Source: an uncultured Lentisphaeria bacterium (GTDB lineage: Bacteria > Verrucomicrobiota > Lentisphaeria > Victivallales > UBA1829). From it: a stretch of DNA of 64,000 bases. Shown one piece after another: positions 24,792 to 33,725 of this stretch. The notes under the pieces were generated by a model. The model saw only the letters and a program-made list of their open reading frames with translations, was not told where the DNA came from and searched no databases. The first letter of the stretch is position 1. The number at the start of each line of letters is the position of its first letter. The DNA lies in the NCBI GenBank assembly GCA_905197955.1, contig CAJKAR010000003.1, positions 62,001 through 126,000 of the forward strand. Direction: 5' to 3'. Made by a program: the position numbers and the translations under genes.

Positions 24792-27700
24792 ATGAATTCA
24801 TTTCTGCTTTCCGGACTCTCCTTTTTTTGTCTGAGCATCGCCGTCATAGCCGCGCCGCTCCCCTTTTCCGGCGTGGTCAAGGGCGGAACCCCCTCCGACT
24901 GGACTATGCGCGGAGGATCGGTGGGAACCGGTCCTTTCGGCGAACCGGTCATCGCCATCACCAAAACCGATACCAAAGGAGCCTCCTCGCTGAGCTACAT
25001 GGGTTTTCTCAATCCCGGAGAGAGGAAACAACTGAAACTGATCTATCGGAGCAATCTTGCGAATTCCAGCCGTGACCGCGGATCATGGGTTTTCGTGGTC
25101 TGGCTGAACAAGCACGGACAGGGAATCAAAAATGAGTACTTCATCCTCAAGGAAAGTGCAAACTGGGTGGAGCGCACACTTGAGTTCTCGCCCGCGCCAA
25201 AGGAGGCGAACAGGATCAATATTCAGATCCGCGTGCAGGAACGAGTCGGAACATTAACGTTGAAATCGGTCGAACTCTCGGACCTCCGGGTACAGCCGGA
25301 AAAGAAAATCTCCGCACACGAGGATGCCGATTATCTCAAGTCGCTGAAAAAAATCGCGGAATATGAACTCGTCCGCGAAGCCGGAAAAAAGCCATATCTG
25401 AAGGGAGCCGGAGAGATCATTCAGGCGGTCGATACGAAAAACGGAACGCTTCCGGCATCTTTCCGTCTGCCGGAACGGTTCTGCGGAAAAACGGATCTGA
25501 TCTACGTGGTTCAGGTCAAATTCCATTATAATCAGGAACCGGGACAGAAAACGGTCGGTATTTTTCAGGTCGGACGCTGCATGCACGGCCAGTCGCCGAA
25601 TTCTCTCGGTCTGAATATCTGGGAAGGGAAAAGCTACTTTGCCCGCATCATCGGAAAAGTTCCCGCCTCTACCGCTCAGATCCAGCGCCAGAATTTCCGT
25701 GCTGCTCCCGGAGAAACAGTCTCCTCCACTCTGGCCGCCGCTCCGGACAAACTGATCCATTTCCTGAACGGACTCAAACTGGGCGAAACCAAAACCAAGG
25801 CTCCGTTCGTCTGGGGAAAAGACCAGGTTTTCTGGGTCGGTGCAGAGGACAAGGGCCTCAGCGAACTGCCCGGTGAAATCGAATCCTTCAAACTGGGAAT
25901 CTATCAGCGCCCTTTTGACCTGAAACAGAACGGTTCCGCCTGGTTCTATGGAAAAGGCCCGCACAAAATTCTCCTTGCCCTGCACGGAACCCTTCCGCCG
26001 GACGTGAAACCGGAAGTCGTACTCACCGGCCTTGACGGGAAAAAAAAGGACCTACTCAAATCGGAACTTTCCCGCGGAATGTTGAGCATTCCGCTTCCCT
26101 CTGATCTGAAATACGGCTATTATGAACTGACGGTAAAAATCGGAGAATACCGTTTCCATCACGCCTATGTTCTCGCCCCGGAAAAGGCGAAACGAAGCGC
26201 AGGACTTGCTTCGCCGTTCGCCGGCTGCCAGGGAGTTCCGACCTCCGCGGATAAACAGACTCCGGGAGAAATCGAACAGCTGATGCGCTTCCTTGCTGAA
26301 GCGGGTATTTCCCATTTCCGGTTCTGGCTGCCGTGGGATTCCATCCAGGATCAGAATCGGAAGTATCATTTTGAAGGACTCGACAAGATTGTCCGGGAAG
26401 CGGAAAAGAACAAGATCAATCTGTACGTGATTTTCACCGGCGGGAAATTCGATTACCAGACGGGCATCAAATCGACCCGCTACACGGTGGAAGGTCAATA
26501 TCCTCCGCTTGATGAATGGAGCAGACACCTGAAAACCGTTGCAGAACGGTATAAAGGACGCGTAAAGGAGTATCAGATCTGGAACGAACCGGAAACTCCG
26601 GGCTATTTTCAGCCGTTCGATCCGAAAGCCTATGTTGATCTTCTGAAAGTCAGCTACCGGGCGCTGAAGGAGGTCGATCCGAAAATCACGGTCGGACTCG
26701 GTGGATTCTGCGCCGCGCTGACCGGGGACCTGCGTAACAAAACCTCTCATAAACAGACCGACAACGCATGGGGAGCCGCTCAATTCTATGCCCTGAATCC
26801 CCAGCCGTATTATGATGTAGTCGATATTCACCGCTACTCCAGCGGATTTGCCGGGCAGTCCTGGGACTGGCACTACTCGGATATGAAGGGAATGAAGCAG
26901 TATCTGGCCTCGGTCGGAGAATCAGCAAAACCGATCTGGAACAGCGAAACCGGGTTCGTGACGGGAACACCGGGACGCCCCGGCGGATGGGGAGTCGAAA
27001 ACGTGATTCCCATGGAAGACCATGCGGCACGGGCAGTTCAGTGGTATGTGCAGTCGCTTGCTTCGGGGATCTCGCGAAACTACTGGTACATCGTTGTCGG
27101 CGACGAGTGCGGTCTTGTCCGGTCGGACTACTCCCCCTATCCTGCGTTTGCCGCTTACGTCAACATGGTCAATCAGCTTTCCGGCGCGAAATTCGACCGG
27201 GAGTTTGACCTGGGACAGAACATCCGCGCCTATCAGTTCAAAAAAGCCGACGGCTCCTATTGTCTCTACGCCTGGACCATCTCCGGAACCGAACTCCTGA
27301 CGTTCCGCGGAAAATCCCCCGTGGCGACTTTCGATCTCTGGGGCAATCAGCTTTCCGCCGATACCAAAGCCGGCCGCATCGGCACCATTCCGATGCGCTT
27401 TGCAAGCACCGCGCCGATGACGCCGGAACGGATGGTGCGCCTCATTCCGCAGCGTTACTATGCAAAAGGATCGCCGGTCACACTGGAATTTGAACTGGTG
27501 AACCCGGCAGAGAAAAACGTGAATGCAGAACTGCACCTTGCCGGCGATGGGAAAGCACTGGCCTCGGAGAAAACGGTCATAGCTCCCCGTGCGTCGAAAC
27601 GGATCGCGATCCGTCTTCCGGAAACCCCGGACAAACTGGAAATCGGGGTCCGCTTCTCCGGCGGTCTCACCTACTCCACGATCATGGAAACGGCTTTGAA

Positions 27701-28274
27701 TCCGCGAACCACCATTGATCTGCGGAACGGGAAAACCTTCACAGGCAAAATGGAACGGAAAGAACAGATTCATATCGGGAAAGAGATCCGGGACGATCAG
27801 AACCGCATTGTCTCCCGCTGCCGCTGGAACGGACCGCAGGATCTCTCGGCAACCCTGACTCTCAAGGCGGTCAACGGCAAACTGCGCTTTGTCATTGATG
27901 TCAAGGATGATTCCTTTGTCACGGCGCCGTCCGATTCGAAATCGCTCTACGCTTACGACAGCATTGAGCTGTTTCTCGACAGAAATCTCGGCGGAGAGCC
28001 GGAACGCATCCAGGCGGTCATGAGCGCAGATGGACGCACGGCAATCTATTCCAAACAGAAACTGGCCAATTTCACCCAGAAAGCGGTTCGGACTCCCAAT
28101 GGGTACCGGATCTCGGGATCTTTTGATCTTCCGCAGCAGAAAATCTTCGGAATCGACTTTTCCATCAACGACTGCGACTCGCTGAAGACACCTCGGAAAA
28201 CAGCAATGGCGCTTGCCGGTGATGACCAGAACTTTGCATCCTCGGAAAAATATGCGATCGTTTTAACGGAATAG
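24792..28274 (+). CDS. Large secreted GH39-like glycoside hydrolase with C-terminal CBM9-like domain
   Basis: A 1160-residue exported enzyme. The signal peptide is about 1-22. A beta-sandwich covers about 30-165, and a LamG-like domain about 200-380 (V-F-W-V-G-A-E-D, L-G-I-Y-Q-R-P-F). The catalytic (beta/alpha)8 barrel is about 470-800, with acid/base E599 in Y-Q-I-W-N-E-P-E and nucleophile E719 in I-W-N-S-E-T-G-F, the GH-A clan pattern closest to GH39. A beta cap with F-D-L-W-G-N-Q follows. The last ~170 residues are CBM9-like (L-R-F-V-I-D-V-K-D-D-S-F, Y-D-S-I-E-L-F-L-D). GH39 covers beta-xylosidase and iduronidase-type activities; the actual substrate is unknown. It shares domain order with the enzymes at 43778 and 59373. 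Confidence 0.8.
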   Translation: MNSFLLSGLSFFCLSIAVIAAPLPFSGVVKGGTPSDWTMRGGSVGTGPFGEPVIAITKTDTKGASSLSYMGFLNPGERKQLKLIYRSNLANSSRDRGSWVFVVWLNKHGQGIKNEYFILKESANWVERTLEFSPAPKEANRINIQIRVQERVGTLTLKSVELSDLRVQPEKKISAHEDADYLKSLKKIAEYELVREAGKKPYLKGAGEIIQAVDTKNGTLPASFRLPERFCGKTDLIYVVQVKFHYNQEPGQKTVGIFQVGRCMHGQSPNSLGLNIWEGKSYFARIIGKVPASTAQIQRQNFRAAPGETVSSTLAAAPDKLIHFLNGLKLGETKTKAPFVWGKDQVFWVGAEDKGLSELPGEIESFKLGIYQRPFDLKQNGSAWFYGKGPHKILLALHGTLPPDVKPEVVLTGLDGKKKDLLKSELSRGMLSIPLPSDLKYGYYELTVKIGEYRFHHAYVLAPEKAKRSAGLASPFAGCQGVPTSADKQTPGEIEQLMRFLAEAGISHFRFWLPWDSIQDQNRKYHFEGLDKIVREAEKNKINLYVIFTGGKFDYQTGIKSTRYTVEGQYPPLDEWSRHLKTVAERYKGRVKEYQIWNEPETPGYFQPFDPKAYVDLLKVSYRALKEVDPKITVGLGGFCAALTGDLRNKTSHKQTDNAWGAAQFYALNPQPYYDVVDIHRYSSGFAGQSWDWHYSDMKGMKQYLASVGESAKPIWNSETGFVTGTPGRPGGWGVENVIPMEDHAARAVQWYVQSLASGISRNYWYIVVGDECGLVRSDYSPYPAFAAYVNMVNQLSGAKFDREFDLGQNIRAYQFKKADGSYCLYAWTISGTELLTFRGKSPVATFDLWGNQLSADTKAGRIGTIPMRFASTAPMTPERMVRLIPQRYYAKGSPVTLEFELVNPAEKNVNAELHLAGDGKALASEKTVIAPRASKRIAIRLPETPDKLEIGVRFSGGLTYSTIMETALNPRTTIDLRNGKTFTGKMERKEQIHIGKEIRDDQNRIVSRCRWNGPQDLSATLTLKAVNGKLRFVIDVKDDSFVTAPSDSKSLYAYDSIELFLDRNLGGEPERIQAVMSADGRTAIYSKQKLANFTQKAVRTPNGYRISGSFDLPQQKIFGIDFSINDCDSLKTPRKTAMALAGDDQNFASSEKYAIVLTE

Positions 28275-28321
28275 AGGGGCAAAAGGGGACAGTTTCTTGA
28301 TTTTTCCAAATTCCATGATAT

Positions 28322-28334
28322 TGTTTCAGAAACA
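28322..28334. promoter_or_regulatory. 13-bp palindrome upstream of the HlyD-like gene
   Basis: TGTTTCAGAAACA is a perfect palindrome about one central base, 27 bases before the adaptor gene start. It may be an operator. No regulator is adjacent. Confidence 0.35.
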
Positions 28335-28360
28335 GGATCATTTTTACATTGGAGAGAATC

Positions 28361-29851
28361 ATGAAAGCTGTCCAGATTTGTCTGTTCGCCGCATTGCTTC
28401 CGGGGGCCGCTGTGCATCTTGCAGCAGAGGATCAGGAGTGGAAAACCTATCAGCTCCGGCAGGAATACCGTCCGGCACTGCGCTTCACGGGAAAAGTCGA
28501 TTATTCCAACACCCTCACGGTTTCCTTTGAGGAAAAGGGACGTCTGGCCTATGTGGCTCCGGTGGGAATGTATGCCGAAAGCGCTATTTTCGATCTGGAC
28601 GGAAAAGTAATTCAGAAGGGCAGTCTGCTGGCAAAGCAGGATACGGAAATCCCGGAAAATGACTTGAAGCTGGCAGAACTCAAACAGAAGGAAGCGGAAA
28701 TTACGCTCGCGGAAAAAGAGCAGACTTACCGTCGGGATAAAACACTGTATGAGAAAAAAGCCGTCAGCACCAAACAGTTCCTGGAATCTCAGCTGATTTA
28801 CGAAACGGCTCTTTTTGACAAGCAGAAAGCAAAGCTGGAAGTCGAACGTTGCAAACGGGTTCTGGCAGCCTGTTATTACTATGCGCCGTTTAACGGGATT
28901 GTGGTGGAGGTTTATCAACTTGCCGGAGCGGCGGTCGATGTGGCGCACCGGGTGCTGAAACTCTCCGCGGTATCCCCGATCAAAGTGACGATCCCGCTGC
29001 CGGAAGATGTCACTCAGGAGCTGGATCAGACAACACAGGTTCTGATTTATCCGGTTGATTCGCTGACACCCGTCCCGGGCTGGTTTGACAACCGCGGACT
29101 AAAAACCAGCAAGCTGGAATGCTTCGTGGATAATCCACGCCTTCCGGTCAGCGAACTGACCGAAGAGGAGAAAAAACTGCCCGTCATCGACAACCTGAGC
29201 ATTATCTCCACAGAAAAATTACAGAGGACTCCATCGCTTTTCTGGATCGAACAGAATGCCTTGAAAAAAGATGAGAACGGCTATTTTGTCTGGAAACTGA
29301 AGAATGTAAAAGCAACTGATCTGAAAACCAGACTCAAACGGGTCAATACCATTGAAAAGGTTCGAGTGACTATACGGAATCTGGAAATTTTCAGGGGCGT
29401 GTACTGTTTCCGTGCCATTGAAAAGAATCCGGAACTGAATGTGGACGATATTCTCGTGGGAAATGTTCCCGATTCGGTCAAGGACGGAGACAAGGTGGTC
29501 TATCAGACTCTGAGACGTCTTTTCCGGCCCGGCGAACAGGTACAGGTGGTGCTCTCTCCTCTGAAAGAAGAGACCCCCTCCGGCTTCTTCATTCCTCTTG
29601 CCGCTCTGCGCAGAAATCCGGAAAGCGATGCGTTTTACGTGATCGTTCTGGAGAACGGGAAAACCAGACGTCTTCCCGTCGCGTTCCATTTGAAGCAGAA
29701 AGAGTATGTGAAAGTAGCCTCCAAGGCGCTGAAAGATGGAATGACTCTTATCTACGGGGACAAGATGGAAAAACTGAAAGACGGCGCGGAAATCTCAATC
29801 GGAACCTCCCAAAAGGAAACGAAAAAAACGATTTCCGCCGCCGACAAGTAA
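28361..29851 (+). CDS. HlyD/RND-type periplasmic adaptor-like protein
   Basis: A 496-residue exported protein with a signal peptide of about 20 residues (H-L-A-A-E). It has a membrane-fusion-protein outline: a barrel-sandwich start (G-K-V-I-Q-K-G-S-L-L-A-K-Q-D), a helical hairpin of about 85 residues rich in K/E (about 95-160), the return strand Y-Y-Y-A-P-F-N-G-I-V-V-E-V, and beta-barrel parts including G-F-F-I-P-L-A-A-L-R near 410. Such adaptors bridge inner-membrane transporters and outer-membrane channels. The TTG at 28349 opens the frame, but the ATG at 28361 with GGAGAG upstream is preferred. No pump or TolC gene adjoins it, so its partners must be elsewhere. Confidence 0.75.
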   Translation: MKAVQICLFAALLPGAAVHLAAEDQEWKTYQLRQEYRPALRFTGKVDYSNTLTVSFEEKGRLAYVAPVGMYAESAIFDLDGKVIQKGSLLAKQDTEIPENDLKLAELKQKEAEITLAEKEQTYRRDKTLYEKKAVSTKQFLESQLIYETALFDKQKAKLEVERCKRVLAACYYYAPFNGIVVEVYQLAGAAVDVAHRVLKLSAVSPIKVTIPLPEDVTQELDQTTQVLIYPVDSLTPVPGWFDNRGLKTSKLECFVDNPRLPVSELTEEEKKLPVIDNLSIISTEKLQRTPSLFWIEQNALKKDENGYFVWKLKNVKATDLKTRLKRVNTIEKVRVTIRNLEIFRGVYCFRAIEKNPELNVDDILVGNVPDSVKDGDKVVYQTLRRLFRPGEQVQVVLSPLKEETPSGFFIPLAALRRNPESDAFYVIVLENGKTRRLPVAFHLKQKEYVKVASKALKDGMTLIYGDKMEKLKDGAEISIGTSQKETKKTISAADK

Positions 29852-29889
29852 TCTCTGCTCTCGAAGGGAAACGGGAAAGCGGACCGCAA

Positions 29890-30744
29890 TTACATTGCTC
29901 CGCATTCCCGCTTCAGCGATTCCAGAAGCGTAATTGCATTCCGGATATCCTGGTTCCGCTCTTCGCCTTCGGCGATCTCCCGTTCGATGGTCAGAGGACC
30001 GCGATATCCTCTTTCATACAGTCTGCGGAAAAGCTCCCGGAAACGGGTTCCGCCCTCCCCGAGACGGGTCTCATGGCCGAATACCTCTCCCGGAACAGGA
30101 CGAACCGCATCCTTGCAGTGCATGTGCACCATCTTATCGGCAAGGGCATCGACAAAGAGCATCGGGTCCTCGTTGTTGTAATAAAGAAGATTTGCCGGAT
30201 CAAAATTGAGCCGCTGATTCCCGGTTTCCACATCGGCCATGGTACGGAGGAGAATATTCAGGGGTTCCTGTCCGGTTTCATACGCAAGGACCTGTCCGTT
30301 TGACTCAAGGAAACGGGTAAATCCCCGCATGGCCCGGATAAAACTCCTGTATTCTTCGCTCACGGGATCCTCGGGGATGTAGCCGACATGGACTGCGATC
30401 TGTTCGATGCCCAGCTCTTTTGCCCAGTCGGCGGTGCGACAGGCGCGTGCGATACGCTCCGCGCGGGAACCCGGAGGGGTCAGACCGACCGTCTCCTTTG
30501 CCCTTTTCCAGTCCTGATCCGGGAACGAACAGAAAACGGAACAACTGGCGACATCATATTCCTCCATCAGCTCCATCAGTTTCCGCGTATTGGCATGACC
30601 TTCCGCGCCGTAGAGATACGCATCCGATACTCCGGCAAACTGACAGTGCCGGAGTCCAAAAGCCTTCAGGTTCCGAAAACTATTCTCGACCGGAACCGCA
30701 AAACGCACCATGACCCCAATACCCAAATCTTCCGTAACACGCAT
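29890..30744 (-). CDS. Sugar phosphate isomerase/epimerase-like TIM-barrel protein
   Basis: A 284-residue protein of the xylose isomerase-like / AP endonuclease family 2 barrel. Visible motifs include L-G-I-E-Q-I-A-V-H-V-G-Y near 125, V-L-A-Y-E-T-G-Q-E near 165, L-N-F-D-P-A-N-L-L near 190, H-M-H-C-K-D near 220 and L-T-I-E-R-E near 262. These supply the Glu, Asp and His ligands of the usual divalent metal site. It probably isomerises or epimerises a sugar or sugar-acid; the substrate is unknown. The start follows a strong AGGAGGT site. Upstream at 30803-30822 is a candidate AraC site that recurs before nagB, so both are probably controlled by the AraC protein encoded 100 bases upstream. Confidence 0.82.
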   Translation of the reverse strand: MRVTEDLGIGVMVRFAVPVENSFRNLKAFGLRHCQFAGVSDAYLYGAEGHANTRKLMELMEEYDVASCSVFCSFPDQDWKRAKETVGLTPPGSRAERIARACRTADWAKELGIEQIAVHVGYIPEDPVSEEYRSFIRAMRGFTRFLESNGQVLAYETGQEPLNILLRTMADVETGNQRLNFDPANLLYYNNEDPMLFVDALADKMVHMHCKDAVRPVPGEVFGHETRLGEGGTRFRELFRRLYERGYRGPLTIEREIAEGEERNQDIRNAITLLESLKRECGAM

Positions 30745-30776
30745 GACATACCTCCTGAATGTTGTCTGTTTTCTTC

Positions 30777-30822
30777 ATTATACACCATTCGGACAGACGA
30801 AGGAATATACAAACCATGCAAA
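30777..30822 (-). promoter_or_regulatory. Isomerase promoter with AraC-type site
   Basis: The minus strand carries TATAAT (30777-30782). Twenty bases upstream is a 20-bp element (30803-30822) of the form TTTGCATGNNNTGTNTATTC. The identical fixed bases recur before nagB at nearly the same distance from its -10 box. This is the pattern expected of an activator site that replaces the -35 box. Confidence 0.65.
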
Positions 30823-30843
30823 CAAATACACTTTTCGTGCAGA

Positions 30844-31641
30844 TCAGCTTCCCCGGAACTCCTTCCGGTACCCGGAGGGGGAAAGCGCAAAGTTCCTGCG
30901 GAAGAGACGAGAAAAATAGAACTCGTTTTCCATCCCGACCGCCATTGCAATTTCCGCCACCGACTGATCCGAACTCAGCAGGAGATCGGCGGCGCGCCGC
31001 ATTCGAGCCTGAATGACACAGTGCCGCGGCGAATTTCCAAGATATTTCCGGAAAAGACGGTTGAAATGATTCAAACTGACACTCATTTTTTTGGCCTCTG
31101 CCGCAAAATTCCATGCTTTTTCCGGAGCTCCTGCAATCCGCGCGCCCAACTCGACGAATGAGTTCCGATAATGATCGAACGGAACAGACGAAAACTCCGC
31201 ATCTGCCTGAAGAGTAAACAGCAGGCTCTCAAGCATGCAGACGGCTCGATCATGCTCCCTGCCATCCTGAACCAGCGTAATCAGCTGCATCATTCTCTCC
31301 CGGAACTCCTCGGGCTGGCGAAGACGGAAGAACGGAGCTTCCGGATTCATCCGCAAAAGTTCCCCCTCCCGATAGCATTCCGTTTTCGGACCGTAAAAGC
31401 AGACCCAGTAATGATCGCGCGCCTCCACACCCGGAGAGGAATATTCGTAATAGTGTTCCGGGGTGGTCAGGAATACCATCGGACCTTTGCGCCGAATCTC
31501 CTTTCCCCGGTCGATGGACAGAGCAATCTCCCCCGCATACACCAGCTGAATTCCGTAATAAAACGGATAGTTTCTCTTTCTGTTCCGGGAACCGAGCTGA
31601 ACATCCGCCATCGCAAAATCAATTCCTTCGTAATATTTCAT
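30844..31641 (-). CDS. AraC-family transcriptional regulator
   Basis: A 265-residue AraC-family protein. The N-terminal ~150 residues form a cupin-like effector domain (I-Q-L-V-Y-A-G-E-I-A-L-S, then F-L-T-T-P-E-H-Y-Y-E-Y). The C-terminal ~100 residues contain two helix-turn-helix motifs (A-A-E-A-K-K-M-S-V-S-L-N-H-F-N-R-L-F-R-K, and V-A-E-I-A-M-A-V-G-M-E-N-E-F-Y-F-S-R-L-F-R-R). It is transcribed away from nagB with a 98-base shared control region and lies upstream of the isomerase. It is paralogous to the AraC gene at 52624. It likely activates the amino-sugar genes on both sides. Confidence 0.9.
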   Translation of the reverse strand: MKYYEGIDFAMADVQLGSRNRKRNYPFYYGIQLVYAGEIALSIDRGKEIRRKGPMVFLTTPEHYYEYSSPGVEARDHYWVCFYGPKTECYREGELLRMNPEAPFFRLRQPEEFRERMMQLITLVQDGREHDRAVCMLESLLFTLQADAEFSSVPFDHYRNSFVELGARIAGAPEKAWNFAAEAKKMSVSLNHFNRLFRKYLGNSPRHCVIQARMRRAADLLLSSDQSVAEIAMAVGMENEFYFSRLFRRNFALSPSGYRKEFRGS

Positions 31642-31663
31642 AAATGCACCAAAAGTATATTTT

Positions 31664-31708
31664 TTTGCATGAAGTGTGTATTCGTTTTTCTTTTTTTTAA
31701 GGTATAAT
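31664..31708 (+). promoter_or_regulatory. nagB promoter with AraC-type site
   Basis: The 20-bp element at 31664-31683 fits TTTGCATGNNNTGTNTATTC, as does the isomerase copy. It lies 19 bases before TATAAT (31703-31708). There is no recognisable -35 box, consistent with activator dependence. Confidence 0.65.
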
Positions 31709-31739
31709 AAAGACAGGAAAATGCAAACGGGAGAATATC

Positions 31740-32513
31740 ATGAAGTGGATAAAAGTCGAAAATTATGAAGCGATGAGCCAACTGGGCTCCGAAAAAATCT
31801 ATCAGGTGATTGCCGAAAAGACCGCACAAGGCAAACAGGTCAATATCGGTCTTGCAACCGGAAACACCATGATTCGTCTGTACGAACTGCTTGCGGAACG
31901 GCTGAACAGGAATCGAATCCCGCTGCAGCTGCTTCATACCTGGAATCTGGATGAATATGCGCAGGAGAACGGGAGAGCAGTTCCTGTCACTCATCCGCTC
32001 AGCTATCGAAAGTATATGACGGAACATCTCTTCCGCCGTTTTGATCCTGCCCTGGGGTTCTCCGAAGCAAATATTCATTTTCCAGATCCCGCATCTCCGG
32101 AGCGTTTTGACAGGGCTCTCGCAAACGCCGGAGGAACCGATCTTCAGCTTCTCGGAATCGGATTCAATGGGCACATTGCATTCAATGAACCGATGGAGAA
32201 AAGTGAAATTTCCGTAGAAGAATTCGCTGAACTGCCAAGCCGGGTCATACGACTCAAAGAGCTGACGATCGAAACGAACCGCCGTCTGACAGCCGAAGGC
32301 AGAGATATCGTTCCCGAACATGCAGCCACCATGGGCATGAAACAGATTCTAGCCTCCCGCCATCTCCTTCTGCTGGCCTGTTTTCCGGAACAGGAAAAAC
32401 CGCTGAAGCGAATGCGTTCGGGAGAACCGACTCCGGAACTGCCGGCATCGTATCTGCTGAACAGGCCGGATTCGGAAATTGTCTATTGTACGGATGTCAT
32501 TTCTCTGGAGTAA
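31740..32513 (+). CDS. nagB: Glucosamine-6-phosphate deaminase
   Basis: A 257-residue NagB-type protein. Motifs include I-G-L-A-T-G-N-T near 36-43 (phosphate binding), W-N-L-D71-E72-Y and G-I-G-F-N-G-H145-I-A-F-N-E150-P, matching the active-site aspartate, histidine and glutamate of the family. It converts glucosamine 6-phosphate to fructose 6-phosphate and ammonia in the cytoplasm. It is 7 bases before nagA, and an AraC-type site and TATAAT lie upstream. It gives the cell a route from GlcNAc or glucosamine to glycolysis. Confidence 0.93.
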   Translation: MKWIKVENYEAMSQLGSEKIYQVIAEKTAQGKQVNIGLATGNTMIRLYELLAERLNRNRIPLQLLHTWNLDEYAQENGRAVPVTHPLSYRKYMTEHLFRRFDPALGFSEANIHFPDPASPERFDRALANAGGTDLQLLGIGFNGHIAFNEPMEKSEISVEEFAELPSRVIRLKELTIETNRRLTAEGRDIVPEHAATMGMKQILASRHLLLLACFPEQEKPLKRMRSGEPTPELPASYLLNRPDSEIVYCTDVISLE

Positions 32514-32520
32514 TCCTCGC

Positions 32521-33672
32521 ATGGAAACCCTGTTCTGCAATGCCCATATTGTTTCCCCCGGAGTGGAAATTCTCCGCGGAGCGATGCTCATCCGCCAGAA
32601 CCGGATCGTCGGAATCTACGCGGAAAGCGAGCCGCTGCCGGAGGCGGACCGGAAAATAGATCTGCGGGGAAAGTATCTGCTGCCCGGATTTTTCGACATT
32701 CATTTTCATGGTCGCGACAACTGCGATTTCACCGATGCTTCCGCAGAGGCGTTCCGAACCATCGCACACGGCAAGCTCTCGGAAGGAGTCACCTCGTTTC
32801 TGGTCACGACTTTGAGCGTCGGACGGGAAAACATCACAGAGATCTGCCGCGCCGCCGCTTGTTACGCAGAAAATCCGGTGTTCGGACGCATTCAGGGAAT
32901 TCATCTGGAAGGACCGTTCCTGAATCCGGAGGGAGCCGGAGCGCAGAATCCGGATCACCTTCTGCTGCCGGACAGCGAAGCAGTTGAAGAGTGGAATCGA
33001 ATCTTCCCGGTCAAAAAGGTTTCGTTTTCCCCGGAACTGCCTGGCGGGATTGCGTTTACACGGCGCATGACGGAACTGGAAATCATGCCGTCGGGCGCAC
33101 ACAGCACGGCGGATTACGGATGTTTTCAGGAGGCAAGATGTGCAGGAATGAAACATCTGACCCATTTCTGCAATATGATGACGCCGCTGCACCATCTGCG
33201 TCCGGGAATGGTCGGGGGAGGACTGCTGGCGGATGACGTTTTCGTCGAACTCATCGCCGACGGCATCCATCTCTCGGATGAAATGCTGCGCATCATTTTC
33301 CGGATGAAGGGAGCCGATCGGATCATGCTGATCACCGATGCCATGCGCGCTTCGGGAATGCCGGACGGCAATTATACGCTCGGCGGACTGGATGTGATCG
33401 TCCGCAACGGAAAAGCCGCCCTTCCCTCGGGACGGATCGCCGGAAGTCTGCTCGGATTCAGTGAAGGTCTGAAACATCTGCGCGCACTCCATCTTCTTCC
33501 GGACAGCGAACTGATCCGCTGTACCGGATACAATCAGGCTCGCTCTCTCGGAATCCCGGAGATCGGAGAACTGAAGGCCGGAGCTTTTGCGGATTTTGTC
33601 ATCGCAGAGGACGACTGGACCCCGCGTGCCGTCTGGTGCGACGGCAAACTGCAATATGAAAAAACTCTTTGA
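32521..33672 (+). CDS. nagA: N-acetylglucosamine-6-phosphate deacetylase
   Basis: A 383-residue amidohydrolase. The metal and substrate motifs are F-D-I-H-F-H-G near residue 60, H-L-E-G-P-F-L-N-P near 130, H-L-T-H-F-C-N-M-M-T-P near 215, A-D-G-I-H-L near 245 and I-T-D-A-M near 275. It removes the acetyl group from GlcNAc 6-phosphate to feed NagB. The open frame begins at 32479 inside nagB, but the ATG at 32521 has GGAG upstream and gives the usual family N-terminus. The family motif T-H-L-F-N-A-M reads T-H-F-C-N-M-M here, a mild departure. Confidence 0.92.
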   Translation: METLFCNAHIVSPGVEILRGAMLIRQNRIVGIYAESEPLPEADRKIDLRGKYLLPGFFDIHFHGRDNCDFTDASAEAFRTIAHGKLSEGVTSFLVTTLSVGRENITEICRAAACYAENPVFGRIQGIHLEGPFLNPEGAGAQNPDHLLLPDSEAVEEWNRIFPVKKVSFSPELPGGIAFTRRMTELEIMPSGAHSTADYGCFQEARCAGMKHLTHFCNMMTPLHHLRPGMVGGGLLADDVFVELIADGIHLSDEMLRIIFRMKGADRIMLITDAMRASGMPDGNYTLGGLDVIVRNGKAALPSGRIAGSLLGFSEGLKHLRALHLLPDSELIRCTGYNQARSLGIPEIGELKAGAFADFVIAEDDWTPRAVWCDGKLQYEKTL

Positions 33673-33725
33673 ACATAAATCGCCTGAAGCATCAGAAAAA
33701 TAAAAACAAAAAGGAGAAGAACATT

